A DNA stretch of 64,000 nucleotides, from the NCBI RefSeq assembly GCF_002007605.1, contig NZ_CP019799.1:3326001-3390000 (forward strand). Direction: 5' to 3'. This DNA is from Cellvibrio sp. PSBB023 (GTDB taxonomy: Bacteria > Pseudomonadota > Gammaproteobacteria > Pseudomonadales > Cellvibrionaceae). Positions within the stretch are counted from its first letter, which is position 1; every line of letters begins with the position of its first letter. Below are positions 47,322 to 56,943 of this stretch, piece after piece. A program made the position numbers and the translations under genes. Below the pieces are notes generated by a model, which worked only from the letters and a program-made list of their open reading frames with translations, made no database searches and was not told the DNA's origin.

Positions 47322-48848
47322 TTAACTTGTTTGCATTAATTCAGTCACCAACTCTAATTCAGAAACCATTTGATCCAGTTGGTAATGTGGCACCAGATGA
47401 ATAACACATAAATACTGCCCCGGCTTGTTGGGGTGCTCAGTGACATTGACGGCAGCTTGACGAAGGGGATAACGGGCTTGTTCTTCCCATTCTAAATCTT
47501 CACGCCCTGTTGTGTATTTGAATAGCCATTCCGTTAAAAAACGTTCACATTCTTCGGCCGTAATAAAAGAGCCGACCTTGTCGCGGATCATAACTTTTAG
47601 ATAGTGTGCTACACGTGAAGCACACAATACATGCTGCAACATAGCTGACAACTTTGCATTTATATCGTCTGCACGCGACAAGCGATGACGCGGCTGTTGA
47701 ACAGACTGGTTACTGTAGAATGCGCAGAACGGCGTATCATAACAATGGCACAATGGCATGAGTCCAAGGTCACTCAACTCACGCTCCATAGTGTCAGTAA
47801 TCACAACATCAACCGATGGCTTACACGCTATATTGTCATCATCAGTATCAAAATTAACTGATGGCAGATTAGTTAAAAGTCCGCCACCAATTTGATCACG
47901 AGGCACGCCGCGAATATGGCCAAACCAACCAACGCTTGCAAATTCCCGAATAAGTACACCGCCAAAAGCATAAGCGGCATTTCCCCATAGCTGGCTAGAA
48001 GATTGATTTTCATGCCTCGGTTTTTCGTAAAAGAAGATGCCTTTATAGCTGCCAGGCGATGTGCGATAGGGCTCACGCATTAAGATGCGCGGTAAGGTAA
48101 GACCGAGAAAGCGACTGTCTTGTTTCTCCCGCAGGGCTCGCCATTTAATATATTCTGTTTGCGCAAAAATACTCTGCAGATTTATTGGCATACCTAAGGT
48201 AGAAAAATCATCCAGACCAAAAAACTCACTGGATGTAGAAGCGATAAATGGAGCAAATGCGGCAGCGGCTATTTGGCTAAGGCCATTGAGAGTTGCTATA
48301 TCATCCAGGGGATGCCTTGATGATCGCTTGTGGCTTATTTCATAGTCACCAATAATAACGCCATAAGGTTCACCGCCGGGTGTGCCATATTCTTCGCTAT
48401 AAATTTTTTGAAATAGTTGGCTTTGATCAACGTCTAATGCACGCTCTATGTCTTTGGTAACTTCTGACCAAGTGATATCCAGATAACGTATCTTAATATT
48501 TCGATTACCATCAGCCTGCGCCACGAGATACCAAAGGCCACGCCAGGATGCTTCCAATTTTTGCAACGCAGGATGGTGAATGAGCTCGTTAAGCTGATCG
48601 TTAATCAGATGATCAATATGCGCAATCGCTTTATTGATAATGCAATAGATATCGTTTGTTGTTGTATCAGCGGTTATGCTTTCGAAATGGGTGAGCCAAT
48701 AACCGAGTGCCCGGAAAGAATCAGCCTCATCAAGAAACCCGGATAAAGACGTGATGCAAGGTTTCTGCACACACACTGACGCCAACAAATCAATGTTCAC
48801 ATCGTGTGATTTATCGATTGATATACCTTGATGCTTAGGAGCTGACAC
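47322..48848 (-). CDS. Second TssC-like sheath protein (TssC')
   Basis: A 508-residue paralogue of TssC encoded directly after it. It keeps the family blocks LEASWRGLWYLV near 113-124, FQKIYSEEYGTPGGEPYGVIIGDYE in two parts near 155-180, TLPRILMREPY near 250, and the C-terminal KVMIRDKVGSF and ARYPLRQAAVNV. The N-terminus differs from the first copy. It is not part of the minimal T6SS gene set; it might be an alternative or cap-like sheath subunit. It is complete and shows no frameshift. A strong hairpin separates it from tssC, which could lower its expression. Confidence 0.82.
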   Translation of the reverse strand: MSAPKHQGISIDKSHDVNIDLLASVCVQKPCITSLSGFLDEADSFRALGYWLTHFESITADTTTNDIYCIINKAIAHIDHLINDQLNELIHHPALQKLEASWRGLWYLVAQADGNRNIKIRYLDITWSEVTKDIERALDVDQSQLFQKIYSEEYGTPGGEPYGVIIGDYEISHKRSSRHPLDDIATLNGLSQIAAAAFAPFIASTSSEFFGLDDFSTLGMPINLQSIFAQTEYIKWRALREKQDSRFLGLTLPRILMREPYRTSPGSYKGIFFYEKPRHENQSSSQLWGNAAYAFGGVLIREFASVGWFGHIRGVPRDQIGGGLLTNLPSVNFDTDDDNIACKPSVDVVITDTMERELSDLGLMPLCHCYDTPFCAFYSNQSVQQPRHRLSRADDINAKLSAMLQHVLCASRVAHYLKVMIRDKVGSFITAEECERFLTEWLFKYTTGREDLEWEEQARYPLRQAAVNVTEHPNKPGQYLCVIHLVPHYQLDQMVSELELVTELMQTS

Positions 48849-48874
48849 AACAATAATCCATTTATTGAATAAGG

Positions 48875-48903
48875 AAGAGGGGGGATCCGCATCCCCCCCT
48901 CTT
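48875..48903. terminator. GC-rich hairpin between tssC and tssC'
   Basis: AAGAGGGGGGAT pairs with ATCCCCCCCTCTT (one bulged C) around CCGC. On the minus strand it is followed by CTCTTCCTTATT, a poor U-tract, so it is probably a partial terminator or processing barrier that keeps tssBC mRNA in excess. Confidence 0.6.
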
Positions 48904-48924
48904 TACTCGGTTAGCCCGTAATAG

Positions 48925-50415
48925 TTAACCTGCTTTTGGAATATTTGCTACCAAACGCAGCGAAGCAGTTAGCTCTTCCATTTGTAACCATGGGCGCATC
49001 AGTACAACGGCATTATAAACGCCTGGCTGTCCTGGTACTTCTTTTACTTCCACGCGAGCTTCGCGTAATGGGTATTGCGCTTTGGCTTCTGCACTCGCAC
49101 CTTCGCTGCCATTCACATAGTTGCTAATCCAGCGATTCAACCATACTTCTGCTTCACCCGGCTCCATAAAAGAACCGATTTTGTCGCGTGCCATGGTTTT
49201 GAGAAAATGTGCGATACGCGACGTTGCCATAATGTAAGGCAACCTTGCTGAAATTGCCGCATTTGCGGTTGCATCGGGATCATCAAACTTTTTGGGGCGC
49301 TGGGTTGTTTGTGCACCAAAGAAAACCGCGTAATCCGTGTTTTTATAATGGCACATAGGCAAGAAGCCTAATTTGCTCAACTCTGCCTCGCGGCGATCGG
49401 TAATACCGATTTCCGTTGGGCACTTCTGGTCTGTGTCACCATCGTCACTTACGAATATATGGCTGGGTAAACCTTCAACTTTACCGCCACCTTCAGCGCC
49501 GCGAATTGCGGTACACCAGCCGTTCTCTGCGAAGGATTTTGTTAAGGTTGTACCCAATGCATAGGCTGCATTCATCCAGCAGTAATCATCATGATCTGTT
49601 TCGATATGGCGGCCATCATTACTTCTAGGTAATTCTTCGTAGTTAAACGCCTCTACCGGTTTGGTTGATTGGCCATAAGGCAAACGGGCCAAAACACGGG
49701 GCATCGCCAAGGTAACAAAACGGGAATCTTCTGTATCACGGAAACTGCGCCACTGAATATATTCAGCAGAGTCGAAGATTTTTTCGAGATCACGCGGTTT
49801 TGATAATTCGGTAAAACTGTCAAAGCCGAACATTTTTGGCGAAGCGGCCGATAAGAAGGGACAAAAACCGGCAGCCGCTACATTAGACATTTTAGATAAC
49901 AATGAAATGTCATCCGGATGAGTTGAAAACTCGTAGTCACCGACTAAAGCCGCATAAGGCTGCCCACCGGCAGTCCCAAATTCGCTTTCATAGATTTTTT
50001 TGAAAATTTGACTTTGATCAAATTCAACAGCTTTTTCCAAGTCCTTGCCCAACTCTTTTTTAGTGATATTGAGCATGCGGATTTTTAGTTGTGTACTGGT
50101 TTCCGAATTACTGACCAAATAATTTAGCCCGCGCCATGATCCTTCCAATTTTTGGAATTTTTCGCTGTGCATAACTGCTGCCAATTGCTTGGACATCGCC
50201 TCGTCAATCGCTTTAATGGCTGCATTGATCGTAACCGATAAATTTTTGTCCCACTTAACCGTGCCTTTCATTGCTTCGCTGGTTAAGGTTCTGAGTAATT
50301 CTTCGGTTTCATCGCGAGAGGTTTGTTTTGTCGCGCTGATTGCCTGCTCCAAAAAACTCAGCTCAGCAATCTGGGCCTCTGCCTGCAAGCCTTCCAATTG
50401 TTCTTTATTAGACAT
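48925..50415 (-). CDS. tssC: TssC sheath large subunit
   Basis: Large subunit of the contractile sheath, 496 residues. Family blocks include [17 protein letters not shown] near 89-105, [18 protein letters not shown] near 138-155, [27 protein letters not shown] near 185-200, [26 protein letters not shown] in two parts near 290-315, and [16 protein letters not shown] near 415. AGAGGATTAATC precedes its ATG, which lies two bases past the tssB stop. It pairs with TssB. Confidence 0.96.
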   Translation of the reverse strand: MSNKEQLEGLQAEAQIAELSFLEQAISATKQTSRDETEELLRTLTSEAMKGTVKWDKNLSVTINAAIKAIDEAMSKQLAAVMHSEKFQKLEGSWRGLNYLVSNSETSTQLKIRMLNITKKELGKDLEKAVEFDQSQIFKKIYESEFGTAGGQPYAALVGDYEFSTHPDDISLLSKMSNVAAAGFCPFLSAASPKMFGFDSFTELSKPRDLEKIFDSAEYIQWRSFRDTEDSRFVTLAMPRVLARLPYGQSTKPVEAFNYEELPRSNDGRHIETDHDDYCWMNAAYALGTTLTKSFAENGWCTAIRGAEGGGKVEGLPSHIFVSDDGDTDQKCPTEIGITDRREAELSKLGFLPMCHYKNTDYAVFFGAQTTQRPKKFDDPDATANAAISARLPYIMATSRIAHFLKTMARDKIGSFMEPGEAEVWLNRWISNYVNGSEGASAEAKAQYPLREARVEVKEVPGQPGVYNAVVLMRPWLQMEELTASLRLVANIPKAG

Positions 50416-50417
50416 GA

Positions 50418-50927
50418 TTAATCCTCTTTTTTGTCTACACCAAGCTCATTGGACAGCGACGATAATGCGTTGGTATTACTCAACACGTCCTCAAGAATAG
50501 CTTCCAGATCTTCTGAACGATCCGCTTTGGTCAGCAGATCCCTGAGTTTATTGCGTGTATCCATGAGTTTTTTCAACGGCTCAAGCTGCTCCACAATTCG
50601 GTGTGGTTCAAAATCTTCCATGGTTTTAAAATCCAGATTGGCAGTCATTTCACTGCCATCATTTTCAAGAAGATTTTCCACTTTTAGTCGTAACTGAGGG
50701 TTAACCTTGGTCATAATATCGTTAAAGTTATCGCGATCAATTTGTGAAAATTTGCGATCTTTAAGCGCTTTTTTGCCTTCGGTATTATCGCCTGAATAGT
50801 CGCCCATCACGCCCATCACGAAAGGAATCTCCTTTTCTACGATAGAGCCGTTTGTTTCGAGGTCATATGTGATATGAACACGGGGCTTTCTGACGCGTTT
50901 AAGTTTATCGTGGATGCTATCGGACAT
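50418..50927 (-). CDS. tssB: TssB sheath small subunit
   Basis: Small sheath subunit of 169 residues. Diagnostic segments are [15 protein letters not shown] near 13-27, [13 protein letters not shown] near 34-46, [20 protein letters not shown] near 61-80 and [20 protein letters not shown] near 109-128. It assembles with TssC into the tail sheath that ClpV recycles. It sits between tssA and tssC with the usual spacing. Confidence 0.96.
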   Translation of the reverse strand: MSDSIHDKLKRVRKPRVHITYDLETNGSIVEKEIPFVMGVMGDYSGDNTEGKKALKDRKFSQIDRDNFNDIMTKVNPQLRLKVENLLENDGSEMTANLDFKTMEDFEPHRIVEQLEPLKKLMDTRNKLRDLLTKADRSEDLEAILEDVLSNTNALSSLSNELGVDKKED

Positions 50928-50958
50928 AATCCCTAATCCTCTTGGCTAGGTGGTTTGG

Positions 50959-52083
50959 TTAATCTTCATTAGTCTTAACACCAGTGAGCTCACTGAAATG
51001 TTTTCGTGACGAAGAGTCAGGAATAAGCTCAACAATCAATTCGTCAAGCGGCATATTGCCCCACTTTACCGCTTTTTCAAGCGCGTAGGACACAGGGGAG
51101 TGTGGTTCAGTGGTTCGGAAAAATTTTGCAATATCCAATAACTGTTTAAATGCAGACTCTCGTGATAAAAGCGCATTTGATGTATTGGTAGCAACAGGTT
51201 TAACAGTATTTACATGTGCAGATGTAGAGGCTTCTTCCGTAACAGATTCAGGTTCGATAGCAATCGGAAGTTTATGTTTAGCGATATGATTGAGCGCGGA
51301 GCGACACTCTTCCAGTGCGCTGATAATAGCGCGCATAGAGGGCGCATATTCTGAACCACAGAGTTGGTCGAGCTTCTGCTCTACTCTTTTGGCGCAATCC
51401 ATAGCATCTTGTATGTCATCAAATTGATCGACAATAAAATCCTGTGTTGTCTCTTCAACAGCACTCTCTATATCAGCAAGCGTGAAACCAAGTTTTTCAG
51501 CTTTGCCAAGGCGCGTCTCTTCGTTGGTAATTCTTTCCAACTCAACCGCTTGCTGGTATTGCCAGTAAGCAAAAGGACCGGGCGCGTAGCCTTCGGTAAA
51601 AGGTACTCGTCTGATAGGTGCAATCAGTACGCCTTCATTGGTACTGCCATTGAGTCCAGCAAGGGGAGAAATGCGCGTCTCAATGCCATCCTCTTCGTCA
51701 GGCAATGGATAGAGAGTGTCCCAGAAGTTGTCAATCAGTCCTTCTATTAATGAAAATGCATCTCTCAACCCTTGAAAACCATTGCGGCGAATAAGGGCCT
51801 CAGTTAACCAGGTGGCAACTTCAAGATCCTTACTTTCACGCGTCAACAGCCCTGGAGCCAATGAAATAATTTTCCGCCAGTGCTCGTCTGCCTCGCCATT
51901 GGATTCTTTATACAGATTATTTTTTTCAGCATCACGAGCGGCATAGCGTGCGGTTTTTATTGTCTGATAACTCGACATGGGCGATGCATCAAGTCGCAGA
52001 TCTATTCCCGTAGGCTGCTCGCTTGTGATGGGTGCCAACAGGCTGGAAAAATCTAAAATAGGCGAGGATGCCATTAAGTTCAT
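50959..52083 (-). CDS. tssA: TssA baseplate/tail-assembly protein
   Basis: TssA organises baseplate and sheath assembly. The N-terminal ImpA domain is visible (ITSEQPTGIDLRLDASPMSSY near 19-39, EHWRKIISLAPGLLTRESKDLEVATWL in parts near 67-93, FWDTLYPLPDEEDG near 118-131). The C-terminal region near 320-370 (SRESAFKQLLDIAKFFRTTEPHSPVSY in parts, PLDELIVELIPDSSS) is like the helical multimerising domain of short TssA forms. The open frame starts at 52083, but an ATG at 52074 has better spacing to AAGGG. It is first gene of the minus arm, divergent from tagH. Confidence 0.9.
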   Translation of the reverse strand: MNLMASSPILDFSSLLAPITSEQPTGIDLRLDASPMSSYQTIKTARYAARDAEKNNLYKESNGEADEHWRKIISLAPGLLTRESKDLEVATWLTEALIRRNGFQGLRDAFSLIEGLIDNFWDTLYPLPDEEDGIETRISPLAGLNGSTNEGVLIAPIRRVPFTEGYAPGPFAYWQYQQAVELERITNEETRLGKAEKLGFTLADIESAVEETTQDFIVDQFDDIQDAMDCAKRVEQKLDQLCGSEYAPSMRAIISALEECRSALNHIAKHKLPIAIEPESVTEEASTSAHVNTVKPVATNTSNALLSRESAFKQLLDIAKFFRTTEPHSPVSYALEKAVKWGNMPLDELIVELIPDSSSRKHFSELTGVKTNED

Positions 52084-52428
52084 ATCCCTTTTCAGTTACA
52101 AAACGAACCTCATGTGGCAGCTTTATAAACTCCCACTTTTTAAAAACTATCATTTATTTGATGACATGACGACAGTTTTCTAGTGTATGTTCAAGGTCGA
52201 TCACGCTAGCACAATCACGACCATAAATTAAGAAGTGTCATCAAAAGTTATACTCCATAGAGCGAATTGCGTCACAAATCTAGCGGTAGTATGTGGTTTT
52301 GATGCCATGATACCATCTGCACCTTTGATAAATGTGCTGCTGATGGCATAGATGCACTGTTATTAATTTATCAGAACCTATTGAAATTGAAGCATTACTC
52401 CTGATGGATCGTTAAGGGTGAAAGTCAA
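52084..52428. other. Divergent promoter region between tssA and tagH
   Basis: This 345-base gap has no gene and is AT-rich. It must carry promoters for both T6SS arms. I see only weak matches: TTGATA near 52336 for the tagH side without a good -10, and on the tssA side a GG-N10-GC arrangement that lacks other sigma54 consensus bases. No clear CRP-type or Fur-type site was seen. Confidence 0.5.
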
Positions 52429-53997
52429 ATGGCGTTACAGGTTACGTTAGTGAAAACACCGGGAGGCGTTTCCCTATCCAGAACTAGTCATTTATTTGAT
52501 GAGCAGGGAGGCACCTTTGGCAGGGCCGACACGAATAGTTGGAAGCTACCAGACCCTGATAAATTCTTATCCTCTTGTCACTGTGAAATTTTGTGGCTAT
52601 CAGACGCTTATTATTTGCTGGATAGAAGTACGAATGGCACATTTCTCAACGGTTCACCTGAACCTATTGGTCGCGGAGTAAAATCCCGTATAGGTCACGG
52701 CGATATTTTTGACATCGGCGATTATAGTTTTTCTGTATCCATCACTGAAAAGGCAAGTGCGACGTCACCTTTTGAAGATCAAGCACTTTTTTCCAGTCAC
52801 CCTGCGACTACTATTTTTGATAATGCAATTGGCCATCGACCAATTCCAGAACAGTCTCCGATTTTTGAACAACCACTTGATCCGTTGTCCATGTGGGATA
52901 AAGCAGCAAATGCCCGCAAGCCTCACATGCCATTTCCCGACCATACTCCAGCGATTGTCAGTACATCAATAGATGATATTTTTGGTGGCGGGCCCAAGTA
53001 TTCATCACCACACTTTGCATCCATCGATATGTCGCAGAATATGGATCAAGCTGTTACCTGGCCTGATGCAACACGGGAAAATTTAATACCCGAAGACTGG
53101 GAAGATGACTTTTCCGGCTTGGGCACAAGATTAAATGGGCAACCTGCAGAGCCTTCAATAAATACAGGTTCTTTTCAAACTCCACCGACTAAACCCTTAA
53201 CAGAGGTGGTCATACCAACGCCACGTCGCGATCGCCAGCCACTTGCAGAACGCTTGACTGAACTGGAATCCGTATCTCCCATCGCACCGTCACCCTTGCC
53301 TGCAGCCAATCCATTTGTTGCACCACCGGCTCCAGTGTCAACAGATCTTGTCAAAGCATCCTCTGCAATGACCACCGTACACCATACGGCAACCACGCAA
53401 CCAGACTGTGCGTTTATTCAGGCAATAGGACTGGATTCCTCGCGCCTCACAGAGGCTGAAATTACTGAAATTGCAACAATGAGCGGCCAGTTAATGCGCG
53501 AAATTGTCGAGGGAATGATGGGTGTTCTGCGCTCGCGTACCAGTATTAAAAATGAATTTCGTATGAATGTGACGACAATTCAGCCCGTGGAAAATAACCC
53601 ACTCAAGTTTTCAGTCAGTGTTGACGATGCCTTGGAAAATATGTTTTTAAAAAAATCCAATGCTTACAAAAAACCTGTTGACGCCTTTAAGGAAGGGTTT
53701 CAAGAAATTGCAGAACATCAGGTTGCCATGATTGGCGGTATACGTCAGGGATTTGAACGGATGATGGAGCGGTTTAATCCGGAAAATTTGGAGAAAAGCT
53801 TTACCAAGCAAGGTCGCGGCGGCGTTATTCCCGGCATGCAAAAAGCAAAATATTGGAGCAGTTACACCGATTATTACGCTGGATTCACCGACAACATGGA
53901 ATCCTCATTTCAACACTTATTTGGCAGTGACTTTGTCAGTGCCTATGAAGACCAGCTGCGTCGCCTTGCCGCTGCCCGAAAAAAGGATAAACAATAA
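52429..53997 (+). CDS. tagH: TagH/Fha, FHA-domain T6SS regulator
   Basis: Phosphothreonine-reading regulator of T6SS assembly, 522 residues. The N-terminal FHA domain is at about 20-105, with GGTFGRADTNSW, SSCHCEI and STNGTFLNG covering the conserved Gly-Arg, Ser-x-x-His and Asn residues that bind phosphothreonine. A long Pro/Ser-rich linker (about 110-320) follows. The C-terminal TagH/Fha-type domain starts near 330 and includes EITEIATMSGQLMREIVEGM, KNEFRMNVTTIQP and NPLKFSVSVDDAL. It is first in the plus-strand arm and overlaps tssJ by one base (TAATG). The partner kinase and phosphatase are encoded 8 kb downstream. Confidence 0.92.
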   Translation: MALQVTLVKTPGGVSLSRTSHLFDEQGGTFGRADTNSWKLPDPDKFLSSCHCEILWLSDAYYLLDRSTNGTFLNGSPEPIGRGVKSRIGHGDIFDIGDYSFSVSITEKASATSPFEDQALFSSHPATTIFDNAIGHRPIPEQSPIFEQPLDPLSMWDKAANARKPHMPFPDHTPAIVSTSIDDIFGGGPKYSSPHFASIDMSQNMDQAVTWPDATRENLIPEDWEDDFSGLGTRLNGQPAEPSINTGSFQTPPTKPLTEVVIPTPRRDRQPLAERLTELESVSPIAPSPLPAANPFVAPPAPVSTDLVKASSAMTTVHHTATTQPDCAFIQAIGLDSSRLTEAEITEIATMSGQLMREIVEGMMGVLRSRTSIKNEFRMNVTTIQPVENNPLKFSVSVDDALENMFLKKSNAYKKPVDAFKEGFQEIAEHQVAMIGGIRQGFERMMERFNPENLEKSFTKQGRGGVIPGMQKAKYWSSYTDYYAGFTDNMESSFQHLFGSDFVSAYEDQLRRLAAARKKDKQ

Positions 53998-54530
53998 TGC
54001 ACCACTCACTTAGGTTATTTAGTTCCCTTGTGATTAGCTTATCACGGGTGATGGCACTGATAGCTCTTTTAGGCATGTCTGTTTTTATAGCTGGATGTAG
54101 TTCGTCCAAAAGCCGGGTAGGGGGCGTGCTGAATCTTGATACCGATTTAAAACTGATGTTTGAGACAGCCTCTGATATTAACCCCGATGAAAACTCCCGT
54201 CCGTCACCGGTGTTTGTGCGCTTTTACCAACTAAAGTCTGCAACTGCTTTTGATAAAGCCGATTTTATTGATATTTATGAGCGAGATGCTGAGATTTTTG
54301 GCGGTGACATCGTGAGTAAACAGGTATTAAAACCACTACTGCCCGATGTTGGTCGCACAGAAAGGTTCGTACTTGAACCCGGCACAAAAATTATTGCTCT
54401 CTATGCAGAGTTTTCCCAATATCCAGGATCAACCTATAAGGTAACATTCCCGGTTACAGAAAATAATATTATTAAAAATAAAGTGACTGTAAAAATTACA
54501 GATAGAACTATTGCTTTAGTAAAAAAATAA
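53997..54530 (+). CDS. tssJ: TssJ outer-membrane lipoprotein
   Basis: Lipoprotein that anchors the TssLM membrane complex at the outer membrane. The 177-residue protein has an N-terminal hydrophobic signal with lipobox FIAGC (Cys about residue 34) and a transthyretin-like body with RPSPVFVRFYQLKSATAF near 67-84 and ERDAEIFGGDIVSKQ near 95, both TssJ/SciN hallmarks. It starts inside the tagH stop codon and precedes tssK by 40 bases. Confidence 0.93.
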   Translation: MHHSLRLFSSLVISLSRVMALIALLGMSVFIAGCSSSKSRVGGVLNLDTDLKLMFETASDINPDENSRPSPVFVRFYQLKSATAFDKADFIDIYERDAEIFGGDIVSKQVLKPLLPDVGRTERFVLEPGTKIIALYAEFSQYPGSTYKVTFPVTENNIIKNKVTVKITDRTIALVKK

Positions 54531-54570
54531 TTTCTTTAGGCATTATGCCTCATGATTCGGTGGGATTCGT

Positions 54571-55905
54571 ATGTCGTTAGATAGTAAGGTTGTATGGTCA
54601 GAGGGAATGTTTCTGAACCCCCAGCATTTTCAACAGCAAGATCGGTACATTGAGCGCTACATTGATCGCAAATGTATTGCTTACGGCAGTAATGCATGGG
54701 GCTTACAGGAATGTGAAGTAGATCATCAATTATTAAAGCTGGGAAAAATTTCTTTGCTCAAAGCAAGCGGGATATTTCCTGATGGAACACCTTTCAGTTT
54801 TCCCACAATAGATGAGCCACCTCCGGTTATTGATGTGCCGACCGGGTTACACAATAGCATTGTATATTTGGCGGTCCCTGTCAGAAGACCCGGTGCGGTC
54901 GATGTGCTATCCAAAGATAACCATCAAGGTTTAGCACGCTATTATCCAACAGAGCTAGCCATTCGCGATGTGACGCAAGAAGGTGGTGAAGATCATACTA
55001 TCGATATTGCCAAACTACGCTTGCGCTTGATGCTGGATACTGAGGATTTAAGCGGATACGCCTGCATCGCTGTTATGCGAATTGCCGAAGCACGTGACGA
55101 TAAAAATATAATGTTGGACGATCAGTTTCTAGCAACCAGTCTGGATTGTCGGGCCGCCCCCAAACTCACCAGCTTTATTACCGAGTTGGGTGGCTTATTA
55201 CATCACCGGGGCGAATCTATTGCTGGACGCTTGGCTGATGCGCGCCGTGGAGGTACTGCAGAAATCGCAGACTATATGTTATTGCAGCTTATCAACCGCG
55301 CAGAACCTTATATTAATCACTTGGCTTCTTTGCGCGGTTTGCACCCTGCGGATTTATTTGCCGCTTTATTGCAGCTCGCAGGGGAATTGGCAACATTTGT
55401 TACCAAAACCAAAAGACCACCTGAGTTTCCCATCTATTTGCATGACAATTTACAGCAAACGTTTACGCCAGTGCTTTCGGCATTGCGTGAATACCTATCC
55501 ATGGTTTATGAGCAAACAGCCATATCGTTACAGCTGATTGAGAAAAAATACGGCATTCGCGTTTCTGAAATTACGGATCGAACACTGTTAAAGACGGCCA
55601 GTTTTGTATTAGCGGTGCGTGCTGATATGCAGGAAGAGATGGTTCGTTCACGCCTGCCTGCACAAATTAAAATTGGCCCTGTAGAACGTATTAGAGAGCT
55701 TGTAAATGCGGCGATGCCCGGCATTATGCTGCGACCATTACCCGTTGCACCACGACAAATTCCATTTCGCTCAGGCTACACCTATTTTGAGTTAGACAGG
55801 CACAGTGATTTCTGGAAAGAACTTAATCAATCCGGTGGTTTTGCATTGCACTTGGGCGGTGATTTTCCCGGAATTGAAATGGAGTTTTGGGCTATTCGCC
55901 AATAA
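54571..55905 (+). CDS. tssK: TssK baseplate-membrane connector
   Basis: Trimeric protein linking the baseplate to TssL/TssM, 444 residues. The start VVWSEGMFLNPQHFQQQDRY is a textbook TssK signature. Other blocks are LYxxL-like IVYLAVPVRRPG near 93, LDCRAAPKLTSFITELGGLLHHRGE near 190-215 and FRSGYTYFELDRHSDFWKEL near 400-420. The C-terminus GGDFPGIEMEFWAIR is typical. It is soluble, with no signal peptide. Confidence 0.95.
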   Translation: MSLDSKVVWSEGMFLNPQHFQQQDRYIERYIDRKCIAYGSNAWGLQECEVDHQLLKLGKISLLKASGIFPDGTPFSFPTIDEPPPVIDVPTGLHNSIVYLAVPVRRPGAVDVLSKDNHQGLARYYPTELAIRDVTQEGGEDHTIDIAKLRLRLMLDTEDLSGYACIAVMRIAEARDDKNIMLDDQFLATSLDCRAAPKLTSFITELGGLLHHRGESIAGRLADARRGGTAEIADYMLLQLINRAEPYINHLASLRGLHPADLFAALLQLAGELATFVTKTKRPPEFPIYLHDNLQQTFTPVLSALREYLSMVYEQTAISLQLIEKKYGIRVSEITDRTLLKTASFVLAVRADMQEEMVRSRLPAQIKIGPVERIRELVNAAMPGIMLRPLPVAPRQIPFRSGYTYFELDRHSDFWKELNQSGGFALHLGGDFPGIEMEFWAIRQ

Positions 55906-55943
55906 TTTATTACTCATGAACCTGTCGTTTCAGGGAGTGCTAT

Positions 55944-56840
55944 ATGTCTACGGACGATTCAGATAAAACCGTTTTTAAACAACCCATGCCCGGCGGTGAT
56001 CGCACATCCATGCGTCCTGCACCCGGAGCGAGAAATGTCAGTAGTGGCATAGAGCCAACTCCTGTGCAGCCTCGTCCCCAAGCTGCTTATAATCCATCTT
56101 ATGTGAGCGGCCATTCTCCTATTGAGCCTAATACTGCCAGCTTTAAAGCACATTATGGTTTAAATCCTATCGTTAATGCCGCCTCTACATTAATTGCTGT
56201 ATTTGCGAAAACCCGTAGCGCAGTAAGCCATCCGGATGTGAGTGGCTTACATCAACGCCTCATCGGTGAAATTAAAACACTGGAAGCTGAACTACGTGAC
56301 TTGGGACTTAAGCAGGAAGTTCAGCTGTCTGTGCGTTATTTGATGTGTTCTGTACTGGACGAAGCAGTATTGAATACGCCTTGGGGTACCGAAAGTGCAT
56401 GGGCACAACGCACTTTACTCAGCGTATTCCATGGAGAAACATCGGGCGGCGAAAAATCGTTTTTGATACTCGATCGCCTTCGTCAATCACCGTCAGAAAA
56501 TCTTGATGTTATTGAGCTTTTTTATATTTGTCTAAGCCTTGGTTTTGAGGGGCGTTACAGGCTGATGAACCGTGGTCGAGAAGCACTTGATCAAGTGCGC
56601 GACGAATTATTTTCTATTATTCGTCGTCAGCGTGGTGACTATGAGCGAACACTTTCACCAGCGTGGAGCGGTTTGGGCCGCACGCGTAATCCATTAACAG
56701 AATATATCCCACTGTGGGTTGTAGTTACGTTTATGGCCGCCATTCTATTTTTCAGTTATTCCGGTTTGCGTTATTGGCTCTATGCCTCATCCAGCCCGGT
56801 TGCAGATGATATTGCCGAACTGGTCAGTGACGAAAAATAA
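55944..56840 (+). CDS. tssL: TssL inner-membrane protein (DotU family)
   Basis: Membrane-complex protein of 298 residues. A flexible, Pro-rich N-terminal tail of about 70 residues carries DKTVF (Thr9) and GDRTSM (Thr21), both similar to the PpkA K-T motifs. The cytosolic DotU domain covers about 75-235 (NPIVNAASTLIAVFAKTRS, VRYLMCSVLDEAVLNTPWG, SLGFEGRYRLMNRGREALD). One transmembrane helix lies near 257-275, with no C-terminal peptidoglycan-binding OmpA domain. In Agrobacterium, as I recall, TssL is phosphorylated on an N-terminal Thr by PpkA and then bound by Fha; the same could apply here. Confidence 0.93.
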   Translation: MSTDDSDKTVFKQPMPGGDRTSMRPAPGARNVSSGIEPTPVQPRPQAAYNPSYVSGHSPIEPNTASFKAHYGLNPIVNAASTLIAVFAKTRSAVSHPDVSGLHQRLIGEIKTLEAELRDLGLKQEVQLSVRYLMCSVLDEAVLNTPWGTESAWAQRTLLSVFHGETSGGEKSFLILDRLRQSPSENLDVIELFYICLSLGFEGRYRLMNRGREALDQVRDELFSIIRRQRGDYERTLSPAWSGLGRTRNPLTEYIPLWVVVTFMAAILFFSYSGLRYWLYASSSPVADDIAELVSDEK

Positions 56841-56943
56841 AATAGCACTTTTCATATGGCGTGGTTTTTCATCGCATGCCAATGCTCACGCAGATATAGA
56901 TTGATAATGTGCTCAGGCACTACTGAATAATACTCAGGATTAT

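Noticed and set aside
52115..52135. Possible sigma54 promoter upstream of tssA
   Set aside because: Only the GG-N10-GC spacing fits; the surrounding bases do not match the consensus.
52149..52510. Repeat TCATTTATTTGATGA at about 52149 and 52488
   Set aside because: One copy is in the gap and the other inside the FHA coding region; 15 AT-rich bases can match by chance.
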